Origin: Lasioglossum baleicum
Lineage: Eukaryota; Arthropoda; Insecta; Hymenoptera; Halictidae
DNA length: 64,000 bases
Direction of reading: 5' to 3'
NCBI RefSeq assembly: GCF_051020765.1
Contig: NC_134936.1
Coordinates: forward strand, 1,611,045-1,675,044
The notes beneath the pieces are model-generated. The model had not been told where the DNA came from. It saw only the letters and a list, made by a program, of their open reading frames with translations, and did not search any database. Positions 9,901 to 18,934 of the stretch are shown in pieces; position 1 is the stretch's first letter, and every line of letters starts with the position of its first letter. The position numbers and the translations under genes were made by a program.

Positions 9901-11219
9901 TTCCCTTTACCGCCGTCTTTAAAGACTGCATGATGAGGGAGATAAAAAACGTCGCTCTTACCCGACTGCTCGTTGACCACCTTCTCCATGTGACCTAGCG
10001 CCTGGTACTCCTGCATGAAGACTTTATACGGTGGAGCCAACTCGGGTTGTCTCACAAAACGACGCTCTAATCTCGTCAAGCAAGCAGCAGCCGTGGACTT
10101 TGAATCAGCAAAGACAGGTTCCCTAGCAAACGGGAGCCTGACAACGAAGCGACCATCTGCCCTGCGCGAGTGAGTCCTCCGAAAATGATCGTAGCACTCC
10201 TCATCCTGCGGAGACAACTGGGGCGGCTTGTTGACTTCTTCAATCTCCCAGAATCTTGTCAACGCGGAGGTTAGCTCTCGGTCCACAGCAACGTGAAATC
10301 CCGATACCTCCGCTTTCCCTCCGGTTTCTTGCACAGGTACTTTTCCTAGCACGACCCAGCCGAGAGAGGTTTCCATTGCAGTGGGTGCCCCCGGTTGTCG
10401 GTCGATGCCTGGCCGTATCACCTTCGCAAGAGCCTCCGCATTCAAAATGCAGTCGATGCGCCCTGGTTTGAAGTAGACCGGATCCGCTAGTGGTCGCGAG
10501 GCAAGATGTGGCCACGCGGTTGGGTCGACAGGTAGACGTGGCAGCAGGGACGTCAACCTTTTTAAAACCAGCGCTGTAAAATCGAGAGAGAATTTGTCGT
10601 CACGCTCCGACTTGAGCGTTAGATGGACTCTGCTTCTGGCCACCGCTGTCCGCTCGGCTCCGACTCCATTGACCGCCACATGAGTCGACTGGCGACGAAG
10701 TCCAAGTGCCTGTACAGCTTGCTCTGTTACGAAGGACTCCTCTGCGCCCGAATCCAGCAAGGCCCTTACGGTGATGGCGGCACCCGGTGACTGGAGCACG
10801 ACGCAGGCAGTTGCCAGCAGCACAGTCTGTCCCCCAGTGATGGCGCGCACAGACGCCTCTCCCGGCGCCGATTCGCTCTCCGCATTCTGCAACGTAGCCA
10901 CCGCAGCGTTCGAAGTGGCTGTCTTGTCCTGGTGCAACTTCGTATGATGCTTTTCATGGCACACGGAGCACCGATATTTTGAGGTGCAAGCCCCCACAAC
11001 ATGCCTTGCGCTCAGGCAGTTGAGACAGAGCCTAGCCGTTTGCACGTGGGCTCTTCTATTTGTCGGAGGCGCATTGGAGAAGACACTGCAACGCCCAATG
11101 AAGTGTGGTCCGTCGCAGAACGAGCATTTGTCCGGCTCTCTCGTAGACGAGTTCCTCGGCGTGGCAACGTGAGCTGAAGACTTCTTCGTTTTCTTGCTTT
11201 CCTTGGCCTTGGACGAGGA
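6927..11219 (-). CDS. BEL/Pao pol: zinc knuckles, protease, RT, RNase H, integrase
   Basis: The frame is open from just after a TAG at 11220-11222; the first Met is at 11045. Counting from that Met: CCHC/CCCH knuckles at 7-38 (another, CSFC, lies upstream), protease LLDSGAEE (98-100), RT with YADD (506-509), RNase H starting at DLHGFCDAS (677), integrase zinc finger with H989, H994, C1024 and C1027, and the DDE core D1059 (GLDYAGP), D1125 (YSDNGT) and E1177 (HFGGLWEA). Length and order match the family and no frameshift is seen. One oddity: the RNase H motif normally WSDS reads WSYS at about 752-755, replacing a catalytic Asp with Tyr. It shares its frame with gag. Confidence 0.93.
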   Translation of the reverse strand, partial: SSSKAKESKKTKKSSAHVATPRNSSTREPDKCSFCDGPHFIGRCSVFSNAPPTNRRAHVQTARLCLNCLSARHVVGACTSKYRCSVCHEKHHTKLHQDKTATSNAAVATLQNAESESAPGEASVRAITGGQTVLLATACVVLQSPGAAITVRALLDSGAEESFVTEQAVQALGLRRQSTHVAVNGVGAERTAVARSRVHLTLKSERDDKFSLDFTALVLKRLTSLLPRLPVDPTAWPHLASRPLADPVYFKPGRIDCILNAEALAKVIRPGIDRQPGAPTAMETSLGWVVLGKVPVQETGGKAEVSGFHVAVDRELTSALTRFWEIEEVNKPPQLSPQDEECYDHFRRTHSRRADGRFVVRLPFAREPVFADSKSTAAACLTRLERRFVRQPELAPPYKVFMQEYQALGHMEKVVNEQSGKSDVFYLPHHAVFKDGGKGKIRVVFNASQADSAGVSLNSCLHAGPKLQEDVLVIIIRWCFRKYVFTCDVVKMFRQFLVQPDDADWQRILWRFNEDEVVTPFRLVTVTYGTTCAPFLANACMLQLADDEQKRFPRGAQILRKGRYADDSYGGGDTLEEARLVRDELVSILRTAGMEVGKWAANHAELLQELGLESPAVAEREFRVEEAVSTLGLRWMPQRDAFCFKIALVEPPQTVTKRSILSEVSKLFDPIGWLAPVLVRAKLLLQTLWRQGVDWDVAVSATLSQSWSTFKGQLVELEELRIPRWFGTVGTTKWDLHGFCDASESAYAASLYLVAADTKVSRLIVAKSKVAPIKVISLPKLELCGAQLLVRLVNSLLSKLDSQPVDIHCWSYSKVALAWLQGHPSRWKPFVANRVSEILTSLPHATWRHVRSADNPADCATRGFTPTQLRESILWWNGPSWITLEKSEWPGPLAELKTDLEARSMAALEVCVARGEESWSEWCARSSSLHKLIRVFAYMVRWRSNAKLSPLDRRKTWLSAQELARGRTILLRVVQNEEFADEFRTIRTKGSVSARSSIRRLLPFTDAEGVLRVGGRLDNSFLTESEKHPIILPGRHHVTRLIIADAHRSTLHGGPVLVQSQLSRRYWVVRGRNEIRGVVRKCVTCARFNARLAEQQMAPLPAVRTVPARPFTFTGLDYAGPFLLKTSGGRGQRCSKGYVAIFICMVVKAVHIEVVSDLTTAAFLAAFARFVARRGLCHTVYSDNGTTFQGAAAELRRLFEATSAMTQEIAAAIAADGIQWSHIPPRAPHFGGLWEANVRSFKRHLKRVIGDAKLTYEEFSTVCHQIEACLNSRPLGPLSSNEEDVSALTPGHFLIGSALKAPVEPFTETNEKVSVCSRWRLLSLMRNHFWKRWRREFLTQLQQRSKWLRPGYDYQVGDLVILMDDPLPPTKWPLARVVRQHRGTDGVCRVVTLRTATTQLRRPVHRLIHLPINETVAVHFMESRVPQTTV

Positions 11220-12185
11220 CTACGACTGCTGACCTGGAGCGGACGTTTCCTCTCGAACGGACTTGGACCGGTCGCCCACGACAAGGTCCAGAGTTCGTAT
11301 CCTGTCCTCCAGAAAGTATTTGAACTCTGCGAATGTGGGGAATTCGTTATTTTTCTTCTTCTCCAGCTCCCTAGCCCAGTCCAACCTCGTCGGAGTTGCA
11401 AGTTTGCTCTCGATGAAGTAGATTAGGACGGCGTCCCAATGCTCGACCGGAAGTCCAAGAGTTCTAAACACGTTGATGCTCTCATTCGTCGTGTTTAGCA
11501 GCTGGTTAATGTGCGTTCCGGTTTCCTCGTCGCTAGCCTCTGTTCCAGTAACGGCCTGCATTTGCGTGCTGAATCGGAGGAACCTGTTGTCGTAGCGTCG
11601 ACACAGCGTTTCCCAGGCTGTAAGGAAGTTTGCGCCTACCATCTGGATGCCCTTCAACCTTGCCTGTGTCTCGCCTGACAAACAGTTTAATAAGTGTTCC
11701 AGCTTGATAACCGGCGTCATCCCTTTATCTGCGATGACCAAGGAGGTAAAACGCTTCTTAAAGGCTTCCCAATCGCGTTGAGTCCCATCGAAGCGGGGCA
11801 GTTTTAACCTTTCGAATGTTCTCTGTACTGAGTTCTCCGCGATACTGCGGTCATGCGTTGCAAGAACGTGCGTATCGGAAGGGCCCTGGAGCTCTTTTGA
11901 TTTTTCCTCCAGCCATGCTTTTGCGTACAGATACGCTTCCATTGTGGATCCATACAGATCTGCCTTGAAGTAGGAGCGGTCGCTTAGGCTATCCATATGC
12001 TCTGCCAGAATCAAGTCTCGGTCTTGGAAGCCTTTCCAATACTCCTGCAGGAGTGCCTGTCTCGCTTCGACATCCGACAACGTAAGCTTATCGGCGGCCT
12101 TCTTTTTCGTAGTGTTGCCCACGAAGTTTAAAATGAACACCGCGACACGCTTTTGCGCTGTGAACAGTGCTTCATGCCCCGTCAT
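11220..12185 (-). CDS. BEL/Pao gag (DUF1759-type), ended by an in-frame TAG
   Basis: The ATG at 12185 (MTGHEAL...) is chosen as start. The in-frame extension to 12614 runs back through leader sequence near the tRNA-Tyr primer site and looks unlike gag. The core LPRFDGTQRDWEAFKKRF ... ETLCRRYDNRF is the Pao gag (DUF1759) signature. The frame is exactly that of pol, with only the TAG at 11220-11222 between them. BEL/Pao elements normally make a single gag-pol protein, so this is a point nonsense mutation or, less likely, a readthrough stop. Confidence 0.88.
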   Translation of the reverse strand: MTGHEALFTAQKRVAVFILNFVGNTTKKKAADKLTLSDVEARQALLQEYWKGFQDRDLILAEHMDSLSDRSYFKADLYGSTMEAYLYAKAWLEEKSKELQGPSDTHVLATHDRSIAENSVQRTFERLKLPRFDGTQRDWEAFKKRFTSLVIADKGMTPVIKLEHLLNCLSGETQARLKGIQMVGANFLTAWETLCRRYDNRFLRFSTQMQAVTGTEASDEETGTHINQLLNTTNESINVFRTLGLPVEHWDAVLIYFIESKLATPTRLDWARELEKKKNNEFPTFAEFKYFLEDRIRTLDLVVGDRSKSVREETSAPGQQS

Positions 12186-12720
12186 TGTCAAAGCCGATCG
12201 ACTCCCGTATTGCACAATCGAACGAACCGAAATTGTACAAGTTGCAGATTGCTGCAAATACTGTCTGCAAATTGAAAGCAATGTACCGAGAACACTCGCG
12301 ACGATTATGTGAGACGCGAAGCAAAGGCGATCACACCTGTCGCGATGCGAACCAAACGACCACGTTTTCGCTTGTATGTGTGCGTGTCGCGTGCGAAACC
12401 GCTGATTCCCGATGAACCGACACCGATTTCGAACGAGTGAGTGCGACGAAGACAGCAATAGTCTCGACGGTTTTGCGCGTATTCGGAGTTTGTTTTTCGA
12501 TTTGCGCTCGCTCTGTCTCTCTCGCTCTGCTAGCGTCGCGTTTCGCGCACCACGGCGTGACGTCACAAAGGTTGAAATGTCCGTTAGCCTCGTGGAATCT
12601 GTTCGATTTTTCACCGATTACGCTCACTTTGACGCACACACTGTATCTGCACCAACGCACTTTTTTCCGCACCAATCACTGCAACGCGACGGATGCACTG
12701 CTTACCGGTCTTGCAAGGGA

Positions 12721-12738
12721 ATCCGGCTCGAAGGACCA
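12721..12738 (-). promoter_or_regulatory. Primer-binding site, tRNA-Tyr
   Basis: In element sense TGGTCCTTCGAGCCGGAT, four bases inside the 5' LTR. It is complementary to the metazoan tRNA-Tyr 3' end (…ATCCGGCTCGAAGGACCA). The same 18 bases occur next to the 5' LTRs of BEL elements 2 and 3. Confidence 0.9.
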
Positions 12739-12742
12739 AAAA

Positions 12743-13072
12743 TGTTTATGCTTTTCAGAGCTTGTAAGACTCTGTATCCGTTTATTATAAAAGTCAACAG
12801 TACTTGGTACAAATCGTCGGTATTAAATGCGCGTTTCACGCGTTGCTCCGCAAATGAGTTATAACCACGTGCGGTCGATTGCCGGCAAAAGAGATTAGTC
12901 GCTCGCACGTGTTTCCCGAATCGTATTGCGTCGCGATCGAGACAAAAGACAAGACTGACTCATTACCGTATCGTGTACATTCACGCGTTCTCGCGAGCGA
13001 TGAGAACGCGCCCGTGGGTCTAGCTAGTATACAAGACGCGGTATTTATGAAACAAGCGAAACGGCCTCAACA
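12743..13072 (-). repeat. 5' LTR of BEL element 1
   Basis: 330 bp, TG...CA, nearly identical to the 3' LTR; the one visible difference is an extra T (CGTGTTTCCC versus CGTGTTCCC). Would carry the promoter for minus-strand transcription; no core motif was assigned. Confidence 0.93.
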
Positions 13073-13262
13073 AATTGGAATTTTTGAAAAAATTTCTTTT
13101 CACATCCAAATTTAGTAAACTAATTGCTCTAGCTTCCCAAAAAAGTTAAAATCGTATAGTGCAATATTAAAAAAGTTATCGTCTTCTTTAGAGCGGTCCG
13201 CTACTATATATTCCTATTGATTCATTTAATGATAAACCTATATCGTAATATTTGCTTGATCA

Positions 13263-13535
13263 CTATTCTTTCTGTGCATGGAAGTACATATTAATATGTT
13301 GAATTAATTGCGATTTTCTATCGCACTTTACACTTTTATTGCACATTTCACAGTAAATACTACTTTCATTATTTTCGTCAATAATGAAATTGGGATCGTC
13401 CTCGATCCAGCTTTTCACCAGTGAAACCCTACTTTTCCGAACTTTCGGCATTTTAATAATGATCGTACGCACTCTCACAAAATTCGCCTTACCACTTCGA
13501 GTATTAAACTGAACTGTTCGAATTCTAAATACCAA
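13263..13535 (-). pseudogene. hAT-associated CGBP1-like zinc-finger N-terminal fragment
   Basis: About 62 residues after an internal Met read as a nuclear protein start: basic KVRKSRVSLVKSW, then IYCEMCNKSVKCDRKSQLIQH, a C-x2-C ... H-x-H finger of the type at the N-terminus of hAT-family transposases and the domesticated CGBP1. The frame ends right after the finger, so no catalytic domain remains. It lies within the hAT bounded by CATATAAC duplications, in the part between the BEL element and the solo LTR, and is probably the residue of that element's transposase gene. Confidence 0.5.
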
Positions 13536-13734
13536 CAGCTACATGTGTTCTTACAGCTGATTCACACACAGCAAGCAATATAAGGTCGTAACATCATAAC
13601 TTGTTGAGGCTTCTTCAGTATTATATCGGCGTATCACCATTATCGACGCTATTCGGTTATGATACGAGTGCTTATTAATAGATTAAATAAATTTAACAAG
13701 ATAAATGATTCATATGAGCATGAGATAGGCATAT

Positions 13735-14849
13735 TGTTACGAGCCAGGGCCGCGAGCAGCACGAGTGGCCGGCGAAGGGTTATTACCCTAGGAATATGAT
13801 ATAAATTTGTTAGTTAAGGAACGCGGACGAACCCAATGCGAAATTGGGGAGCAGCTAGGATTATTGACAGCGAGGACGAACCTGACGCGAAGTCAGGGAG
13901 CCGCTAGGATTATTGACAGCGAGGACGAACCTGACGCGAAGTCAGGGAGCCTCTAGGAATGGAGTCAAGCGCAGACGAACCCGATGCAAAACCGGGGAGC
14001 CTGCTAGGAGGTTGTATAATAGCACAGACGAACCTGAAGCGAAATCAGGGAGCTGTTAGGATGCGGACGAACCCAATGCGAAACTGGGGAGCCGCTAGGT
14101 TGAATAAATCTCTGTTTGGACAATTGGAATGTCGCGAAAGAACCTGATGGTTAATCAGGGAATTGCTAGGATAATTAGTAAGCCTCGTAACTAGTATAAT
14201 TTAATTGATACAATCCGAGCGGTAAGATTGTATCATGTGGGGACGTTCAATTACTTGGTTAGGATATTGGACGATAATTATGGGTTTAATGAATTTGAGT
14301 TAATTATCAAAGAAGACAAATATATTCTTACTATAGTGTTTCGTTCTACAAGTGTATTTGTGTCGCGAATGAACTGAATTTAGAATAGGAAAGAAATTGA
14401 AAGGTGATATTACCTAAGCTAAGACGCACGGTGTTGACGCACTGGCAATGCGGGGGACTCGGAGCAACCTTGTCACTGCCTAACAGATTTTAGACCGAAC
14501 TCGCGGAATCTGTACGGTTAAACTTTGATTCAAAAGGAACGAACGTCCGATCTCACTGGTAGCTGACTTCCGAGATGCAGCACGACGCGACACTATTCGT
14601 GATTACGACAGTACTAGCCCACGAGAGTAGAAATGTAAGGGCTTATATAGCCCTGCAATGACGGGTGGTACTTGTCAGTACCCTTCAAGTGAACATTCGT
14701 ATTTTGTCAACGACCAGTTGGTCGTGCGTACGTTTGGGCCCTAAACTAACCTAAACAATTATGTAGTTTTATCTAGGGTAGCTCTGTTCGTTTATCTAGG
14801 ACGGTTCCTGCCAGAGATGATATTGAACACCTGTTCGTCATCCGTAACA
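13735..14849. mobile_element. Solo LTR (Gypsy-type), 1115 bp
   Basis: Begins TGTTACG and ends CGTAACA, with a 4-bp direct duplication ATAT (13731-13734 and 14850-14853). No internal coding region or second LTR is present. Ends, length and duplication fit a solo LTR left by LTR-LTR recombination. It carries an array of small hairpins in its first half. Orientation is not certain; the TGTTACG end is equally valid on both strands. It is inserted in the hAT element. Confidence 0.8.
13832..14159 (+). repeat. Seven-unit array of 17-nt hairpins (6-bp stem, GCGAA loop)
   Basis: Hairpins start at 13832, 13881, 13930, 13980, 14033, 14072 and 14143, spaced 39-71 bp. Each has the form CCnnnn-GCGAA-nnnnGG, preceded by GACGAA(C) or AAGAA and followed by GGAG and GCTAGGA-like words. 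Stem sequences differ but mostly stay paired: CCCAAT/ATTGGG, CCTGAC/GTCAGG (twice), CCTGAT/ATCAGG; three units have one mismatch. The last unit has a GGTTA loop. All lie inside the solo LTR. Confidence 0.85.
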
Positions 14850-14865
14850 ATATACACGGTAAATA

Positions 14866-14947
14866 ATATGTTTTGCATATTTCTCTTTGAAAAACATATG
14901 CAACAATATATTGCATATGTTTTTCAAGAGAAATATGCAAAACATAT
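14866..14947. repeat. Near-perfect 38-bp inverted repeat at the hAT right end
   Basis: Arms 14866-14903 and 14911-14947 match except for one T, with a 7-nt spacer. They are made of ATATGTTTTGCATAT words and lie between the solo LTR and the right hAT terminus. Confidence 0.85.
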
Positions 14948-15076
14948 GCATTATGCAAAATCAGATTTCTATATAAATATGCATTTGCATAAACATCCGC
15001 AGTCTACATATAACCATTATACATTAGAATTAGTATACATTATATTATACCAATTCTATTATTTATGTATTTTCAG

Positions 15077-15447
15077 GTAGCGCTGTTAAAACTAAATGGC
15101 AACGGTTGAGAGACACGCATCGGCGAGAGGTGCGAAAAACAAATCTACCGACAGGCTCTCAAAGTCAAGGTGGTTCGACGTGGTGCTACTTCTACCAGAT
15201 GAGCTTTCTGGAAGATACATACGCGAGCAGGCGAATAGAAGGGAATATTCCCGATTGTACCCAGAATACAAGTGGGGATCCTGATTCCGATGCCGGTGAT
15301 AATGTGGAAGTGATCGAGACGCATGATACGTCAGCGCCACGAAAGAGGAAGAGATTGGCGGGAGATCTACACGATGATTTTCTGCAATTTGAAAAGGTGA
15401 AAATGAATCACCTACAGCAAATAGCGGACCTAAAAAAGGACAAACAT
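15077..15447 (+). CDS. MADF-BESS protein, exon 2 (rest of MADF domain)
   Basis: Starts after TTTCAG (15071-15076). Continues the MADF domain with KTKWQRLRDTHRREVRK and the WCYFYQMSFLED closing helix, then an acidic linker and a basic RKRKR stretch that could be a nuclear signal. The frame stays open to a stop at 15544-15546. I propose a donor at 15448 (CAT|GTAACC) so that the coding sequence continues in phase 0 into the BESS exon at 16992; without it the protein ends at 15546. The frame has no lesion, which for a transposon-linked gene suggests recent activity or constraint. Confidence 0.75.
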
Positions 15448-15547
15448 GTAACCGTACCAGTTACATATCGATTGGGAGCGAGAGGGACTATCGCGAATCC
15501 CCACCACAACGAGCCGCGACAAGATCTGCGATCCTTGTCAAAATAAA

Positions 15548-16991
15548 GGACCGCAGATCATTCCCGATTAATTAGGATGCGCGCGCACCGATTCCCACTC
15601 GATACAGATCGACGGAGGTCGATGCGCGAAGAAAATTCATCACTCTACGTCTGGAAGCGGGTCTAATAACACGCGACTCTAATAGATCCGGCGAAAACCG
15701 GTACTCGTTCGAGAAGTCAAACCGACTTCGCATTTCTAGTCAAACCGCCTAGATTGCCTTCGTCTTGTACGCGCCTCAAACCGAGGAGTCACAAGTACAA
15801 ACCGTACTGTGGCACAGCCGAGATTAATAACTATTATCGTGTGTAACGATCGTGTCGGCGTAGAGTCACGAGTAAAGGTAACGTACGAGAAGACGGCAAT
15901 CTAATAGGAACTGTCGATAGATAGAGTCGTGTGATTATCATTAAAATCATAATTGAACGACAGAAGGATTTAGTACGACCCTTATTTGCGATTCTAGAAC
16001 CGGAGTGGGATCAGGCTCGCTTAATAGCGCAGACGAATTCATTCTTTCGGTGAAGTCTAGTAAAAGGAGTTTCGTACGTGTCGGCATATATGTACTTCTC
16101 CGAGAAATCGGCAGAGTACGTATGTGATACGACGATCGTCATCTGTCGGGGTTTATACGTTCAAATGACAAAAGTGATGATATACTGTGTTGATTTACTA
16201 TTCCAGAACCGGAGTGGAATCAGGCTCGCTTAATAGCGCAGAAGGATTCACTCTTTCGGTGTTGCATAGTAAAGAGGCGCTTTGTACGTGTTGGCATACA
16301 GCATACTTCTCCGAGCAATCGGCAGAGTATCTATGTGTTTCAACGGTCATTTGTTGTCCGGATTACCTTTAACATCTAAATCCAGATCAATAACGATTGT
16401 TGAAACGATACCAGACGTAGCGTCTCGTGGGTGTACTGGGAGCGTGGCTATAATTTGAAGTATCGCGTTTGGCGACCGTATTTGTAGTAGGAGTTTTCGG
16501 TTAAAAATATATTGTCTTGCCTGCATGCAAGTTTCTTTTGATTCGCGAGCGAAACCGTATTCGTCACGGTTTATACATTTTCATTATACATTACATAGAA
16601 CGGTTCCTCTGAGAACTTTTGTATTTCGGAGAAGTAGGGTTATCTCACGGTATTGATTTACAACACCGAGTATAATAATTGTCGGCGAACGAATGTGAAA
16701 CATACCAGCATGTTGACGCCGAGAGGCAATAATCCTGACGGATGATTCCTATATAGAAAAAAACCTGTATACAAAGCTTGGTACAATATACCCTACTTTT
16801 ACCTCCTAACTGGTTCTCAACTTATTTATCAGATAATCCAAACCTCTCCGCTTCCAGTGCCTGGAGGCACGAACTAATTATATCGTATCTAAATCATTCA
16901 TTATCATTAATTATTGAGGGAAGTATATTCTATTACGTTCAATCTATAGTAATTAAGGAAGTAGCATTAATACGGTTACAAACACGACAAG
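15548..16991 (+). other. Probable intron 2 of the MADF-BESS gene, no gene seen
   Basis: No convincing coding sequence. It contains a diverged direct duplication (15975-16150 and 16200-16350). If the donor at 15448 is right, the intron is 15448-16991. Confidence 0.4.
15975..16350 (+). repeat. Diverged tandem duplication, about 200-bp unit
   Basis: Both units carry AACCGGAGTGG-ATCAGGCTCGCTTAATAGCGCAGA, then CTTTCGGTG, GTACGTGT-GGCATA and ACTTCTCCGAG-AATCGGCAGAGTA in the same order. Origin unknown. Confidence 0.75.
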
Positions 16992-17165
16992 GAGGACGAG
17001 CACTACTTTTTTTTAATGAGTCTGCATCCGCATATGCGTTCCCTGCCAAGCCACAAAGTATTAGAAGCACGCATGCGAATGCAACAAGTCCTTATGGAGG
17101 TAATCGAAAGTTCAAGAAATAATTTCGATTCAACATATATTTTGGATTCGTCCTTATCCCAATAA
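16992..17165 (+). CDS. MADF-BESS protein, exon 3 (BESS motif and C-terminus)
   Basis: The frame EDEHYFFLMSLHPHMRSLP followed by a basic helix ending MRMQQVLMEVIE fits the BESS motif (D..FL.SL.P...L, then a helix), the protein-interaction motif that ends MADF proteins. It runs to TAA at 17163-17165, overlapping an AATAAA polyadenylation signal. In-frame stops just upstream require a splice acceptor; ACAAG|GAG at 16991/16992 fits phase 0 but has a weak pyrimidine tract. A longer Met-initiated frame at 16778-17122 overlaps in another frame and does not resemble anything. Confidence 0.6.
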   Translation, partial: EDEHYFFLMSLHPHMRSLPSHKVLEARMRMQQVLMEVIESSRNNFDSTYILDSSLSQ

Positions 17166-17166
17166 A
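17161..17166 (+). terminator. Polyadenylation signal AATAAA for the MADF-BESS gene
   Basis: AATAAA overlaps the stop codon of the BESS exon and is followed by GT-rich sequence (TGTTTAATGTGTAATGTG), as expected downstream of an insect cleavage site. Confidence 0.5.
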
Positions 17167-17779
17167 GTATCTCTGTTTAATGTGTAATGTGTTTTTATTC
17201 AATACTCTTCTGCAATATTTAATTTTTAACGTATTTCTATTTTGTATCTATGTAACTAGGAAATATATGTGTACAACATACTTTGTTTTTTGCCTCAAGA
17301 ACATGTATTCTCGTACCTTTCCTTAAAAAATAAGAACGCGAATTATCATGCGACACATATGCGTCGGTCTATGAAGAAGAAACTATACGCACAAGACCTC
17401 TAACCATTTAATTCTTATCTAAAGTATTCTATAGTAATTGAAACATAGCTCATCTTAACGTCACCACGAGCCTCCTATGGCTAAATACATTTTTGGAAAT
17501 CAGAATGCTTCTGTATTTTGTTTTAAATAGACCCTAATATGCAATACCTACGCGGCACGCTCTGTGAATGTAAATATAAATTTATGCCTAATATTTAAGT
17601 CTCGATAACAAATGACGCGGTTTTCACGGTCTAATGAAACCGCGGGGCCGAACCCGCGAAGAGATTATTTATAACGCAATTATTTAATATTTGCTAGCAC
17701 ATACAAATTGGCGGAAGTATAAATGCGGATAGGTATATTAATATACTAAATGAAAACATAGACGAAGTAGTGAAGAATT

Positions 17780-18225
17780 TGTCTCTTTGAACAAGATGAT
17801 AACACTGTCCAACAAATTTCAACTTTTTAAAAGTATTTCGATTCCCACTATGCGATTCTTATAGAGTTTTCCGCGCTGATTCCGAATATGTTTTTCATTT
17901 TTTTTCTATACGTCCAGTTTTTGAGAAAATGGAGTTTAAAAAAAAGACATATTTTTCAACTTTAAACAAATATTGTGATGTTAATATAAAAGATATTGAA
18001 TTGTTCTTTACAGCAAAAGATTCTGTAGACTTTTCCGAATACAGTGATATCCAATATTAATACATTATGAGTGTTTAAACATGTTTAAACAATGATTAAA
18101 GACGGAGAGACACCACTTTTGCACCAATTTTTGCGGATATTTACGAATTTATCTCAAAAAATGAGGGTCTAGCGGAAAATCGAACTATACCACGCGATAG
18201 AGCAGATTTTTATCTTGAAAAACCC
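17780..18225. repeat. Dispersed repeat, inverted partner of 38165-38610
   Basis: Blocks GACACCACTTTTG, TGTTTAAACAATGATTAAAGACGGAGAG, AAAAGATTCTGTAGACTTTTCC and CGCGATAGAGCAGATTTTTATCTTG occur in reverse order and orientation near 38200-38460. No coding sequence. The stretches 17166-17779 and 18226-18934 hold no gene I can support. Confidence 0.7.
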
Positions 18226-18934
18226 CCGTTTGAAGTTTGCGACATCGAATATCTTCGCGCGACATGAGTTTCCGCCAGTGGAAAACTGTCAAAAAAAACA
18301 TTTCGTATTTGCACGTGTTGACGATGTCGTGATTAATGGCCGGTCGTCGTTCACTGGTCTATTGCAGGTCTGGGTTATAGGACGTTTTGGAATGCAGTTG
18401 TCGAGCTACGGTGGGCATAAAGCAGTTAAAAAGATTTCGGAACCGGCCCGCAATTTTGACATATAAATCAAAACCTTTGCTTCTTGACATCATAAATGAA
18501 ACAGATGTGTTTCCCTCGCGGTACAGTTGTGTAGGCCGCCGAACCACGTTCAGCGAGGCCTTTTGGAAACTCGGGGTTTATGATATGTACCAGGATTTAC
18601 AGTTACAGCAGAAAACTCAGAACGGAACATACTTTTCCCAACAATATTCATTGGACGAGCTATAAACAGCTTTCTTAAAAACAGCTTCGCTGTCCATCGC
18701 TCTGTAATGGCTCGACCATTTGCAGAGGAAATGGATAGAGGACGAGGAATAGAAACTACGCCGCATATACAGCCAACAAGCATATGAAAGAAAAACATAA
18801 AAATATATCCACACTTCTTCAAAGTTCTGGACTATAATTTGGAGAGCTGTATTTTCATGTAATATGTAATTCAGTGATGACGTAGTTGAATTACTATATA
18901 ATTGAAATATAATGTAATTTAATAGTGTAATTGA

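Larger units (their letters stand above)
6448..13072 (-). mobile_element. BEL/Pao LTR retrotransposon 1, near-complete
   Basis: LTRs at 6448-6776 (329 bp) and 12743-13072 (330 bp) start TG and end CA. By eye they differ only by one T in a run. The 5-bp target duplication AATTG is at 6443-6447 and 13073-13077. The primer site next to the 5' LTR matches the 3' end of tRNA-Tyr, and the purine tract next to the 3' LTR (AGGCGGGCGG in element sense) is shared with the other two BEL elements here. Domain order is gag, PR, RT, RH, IN without an envelope gene. It is inserted in the hAT element at 6037-15006. Confidence 0.95.
6037..15006. mobile_element. hAT-type DNA transposon, non-autonomous, with two nested insertions
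   Basis: Terminal inverted repeats TAGACTGCGGA (6037) and TCCGCAGTCTA (to 15006) are flanked by an 8-bp direct duplication, CATATAAC (6029-6036 and 15007-15014), the hAT signature. Subterminal regions are rich in short ATATGCAAAA/TGCATATG words at both ends, also hAT-like. Removing BEL element 1 and the solo LTR leaves about 1.2 kb. That remnant contains a minus-strand zinc-finger fragment (13263-13535). The 11-bp ends are shared with a MITE family at 4058, 22531, 25390, 48872, 49370 and 61492. Confidence 0.85.

Noticed and set aside
12186..12614. Upstream extension of BEL element 1 gag
   Set aside because: It reads through leader sequence rich in Arg and Ser without gag similarity; the Met at 12185 gives the expected N-terminus.
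13832..14159. CRISPR-like array
   Set aside because: Unit spacing is irregular, repeats are not identical, and the host is a eukaryotic LTR; the conserved feature is a small hairpin.
16778..17122. 114-codon Met-initiated frame
   Set aside because: It overlaps the BESS exon in another frame, and its composition resembles nothing; the overlapping frame carries a real motif.
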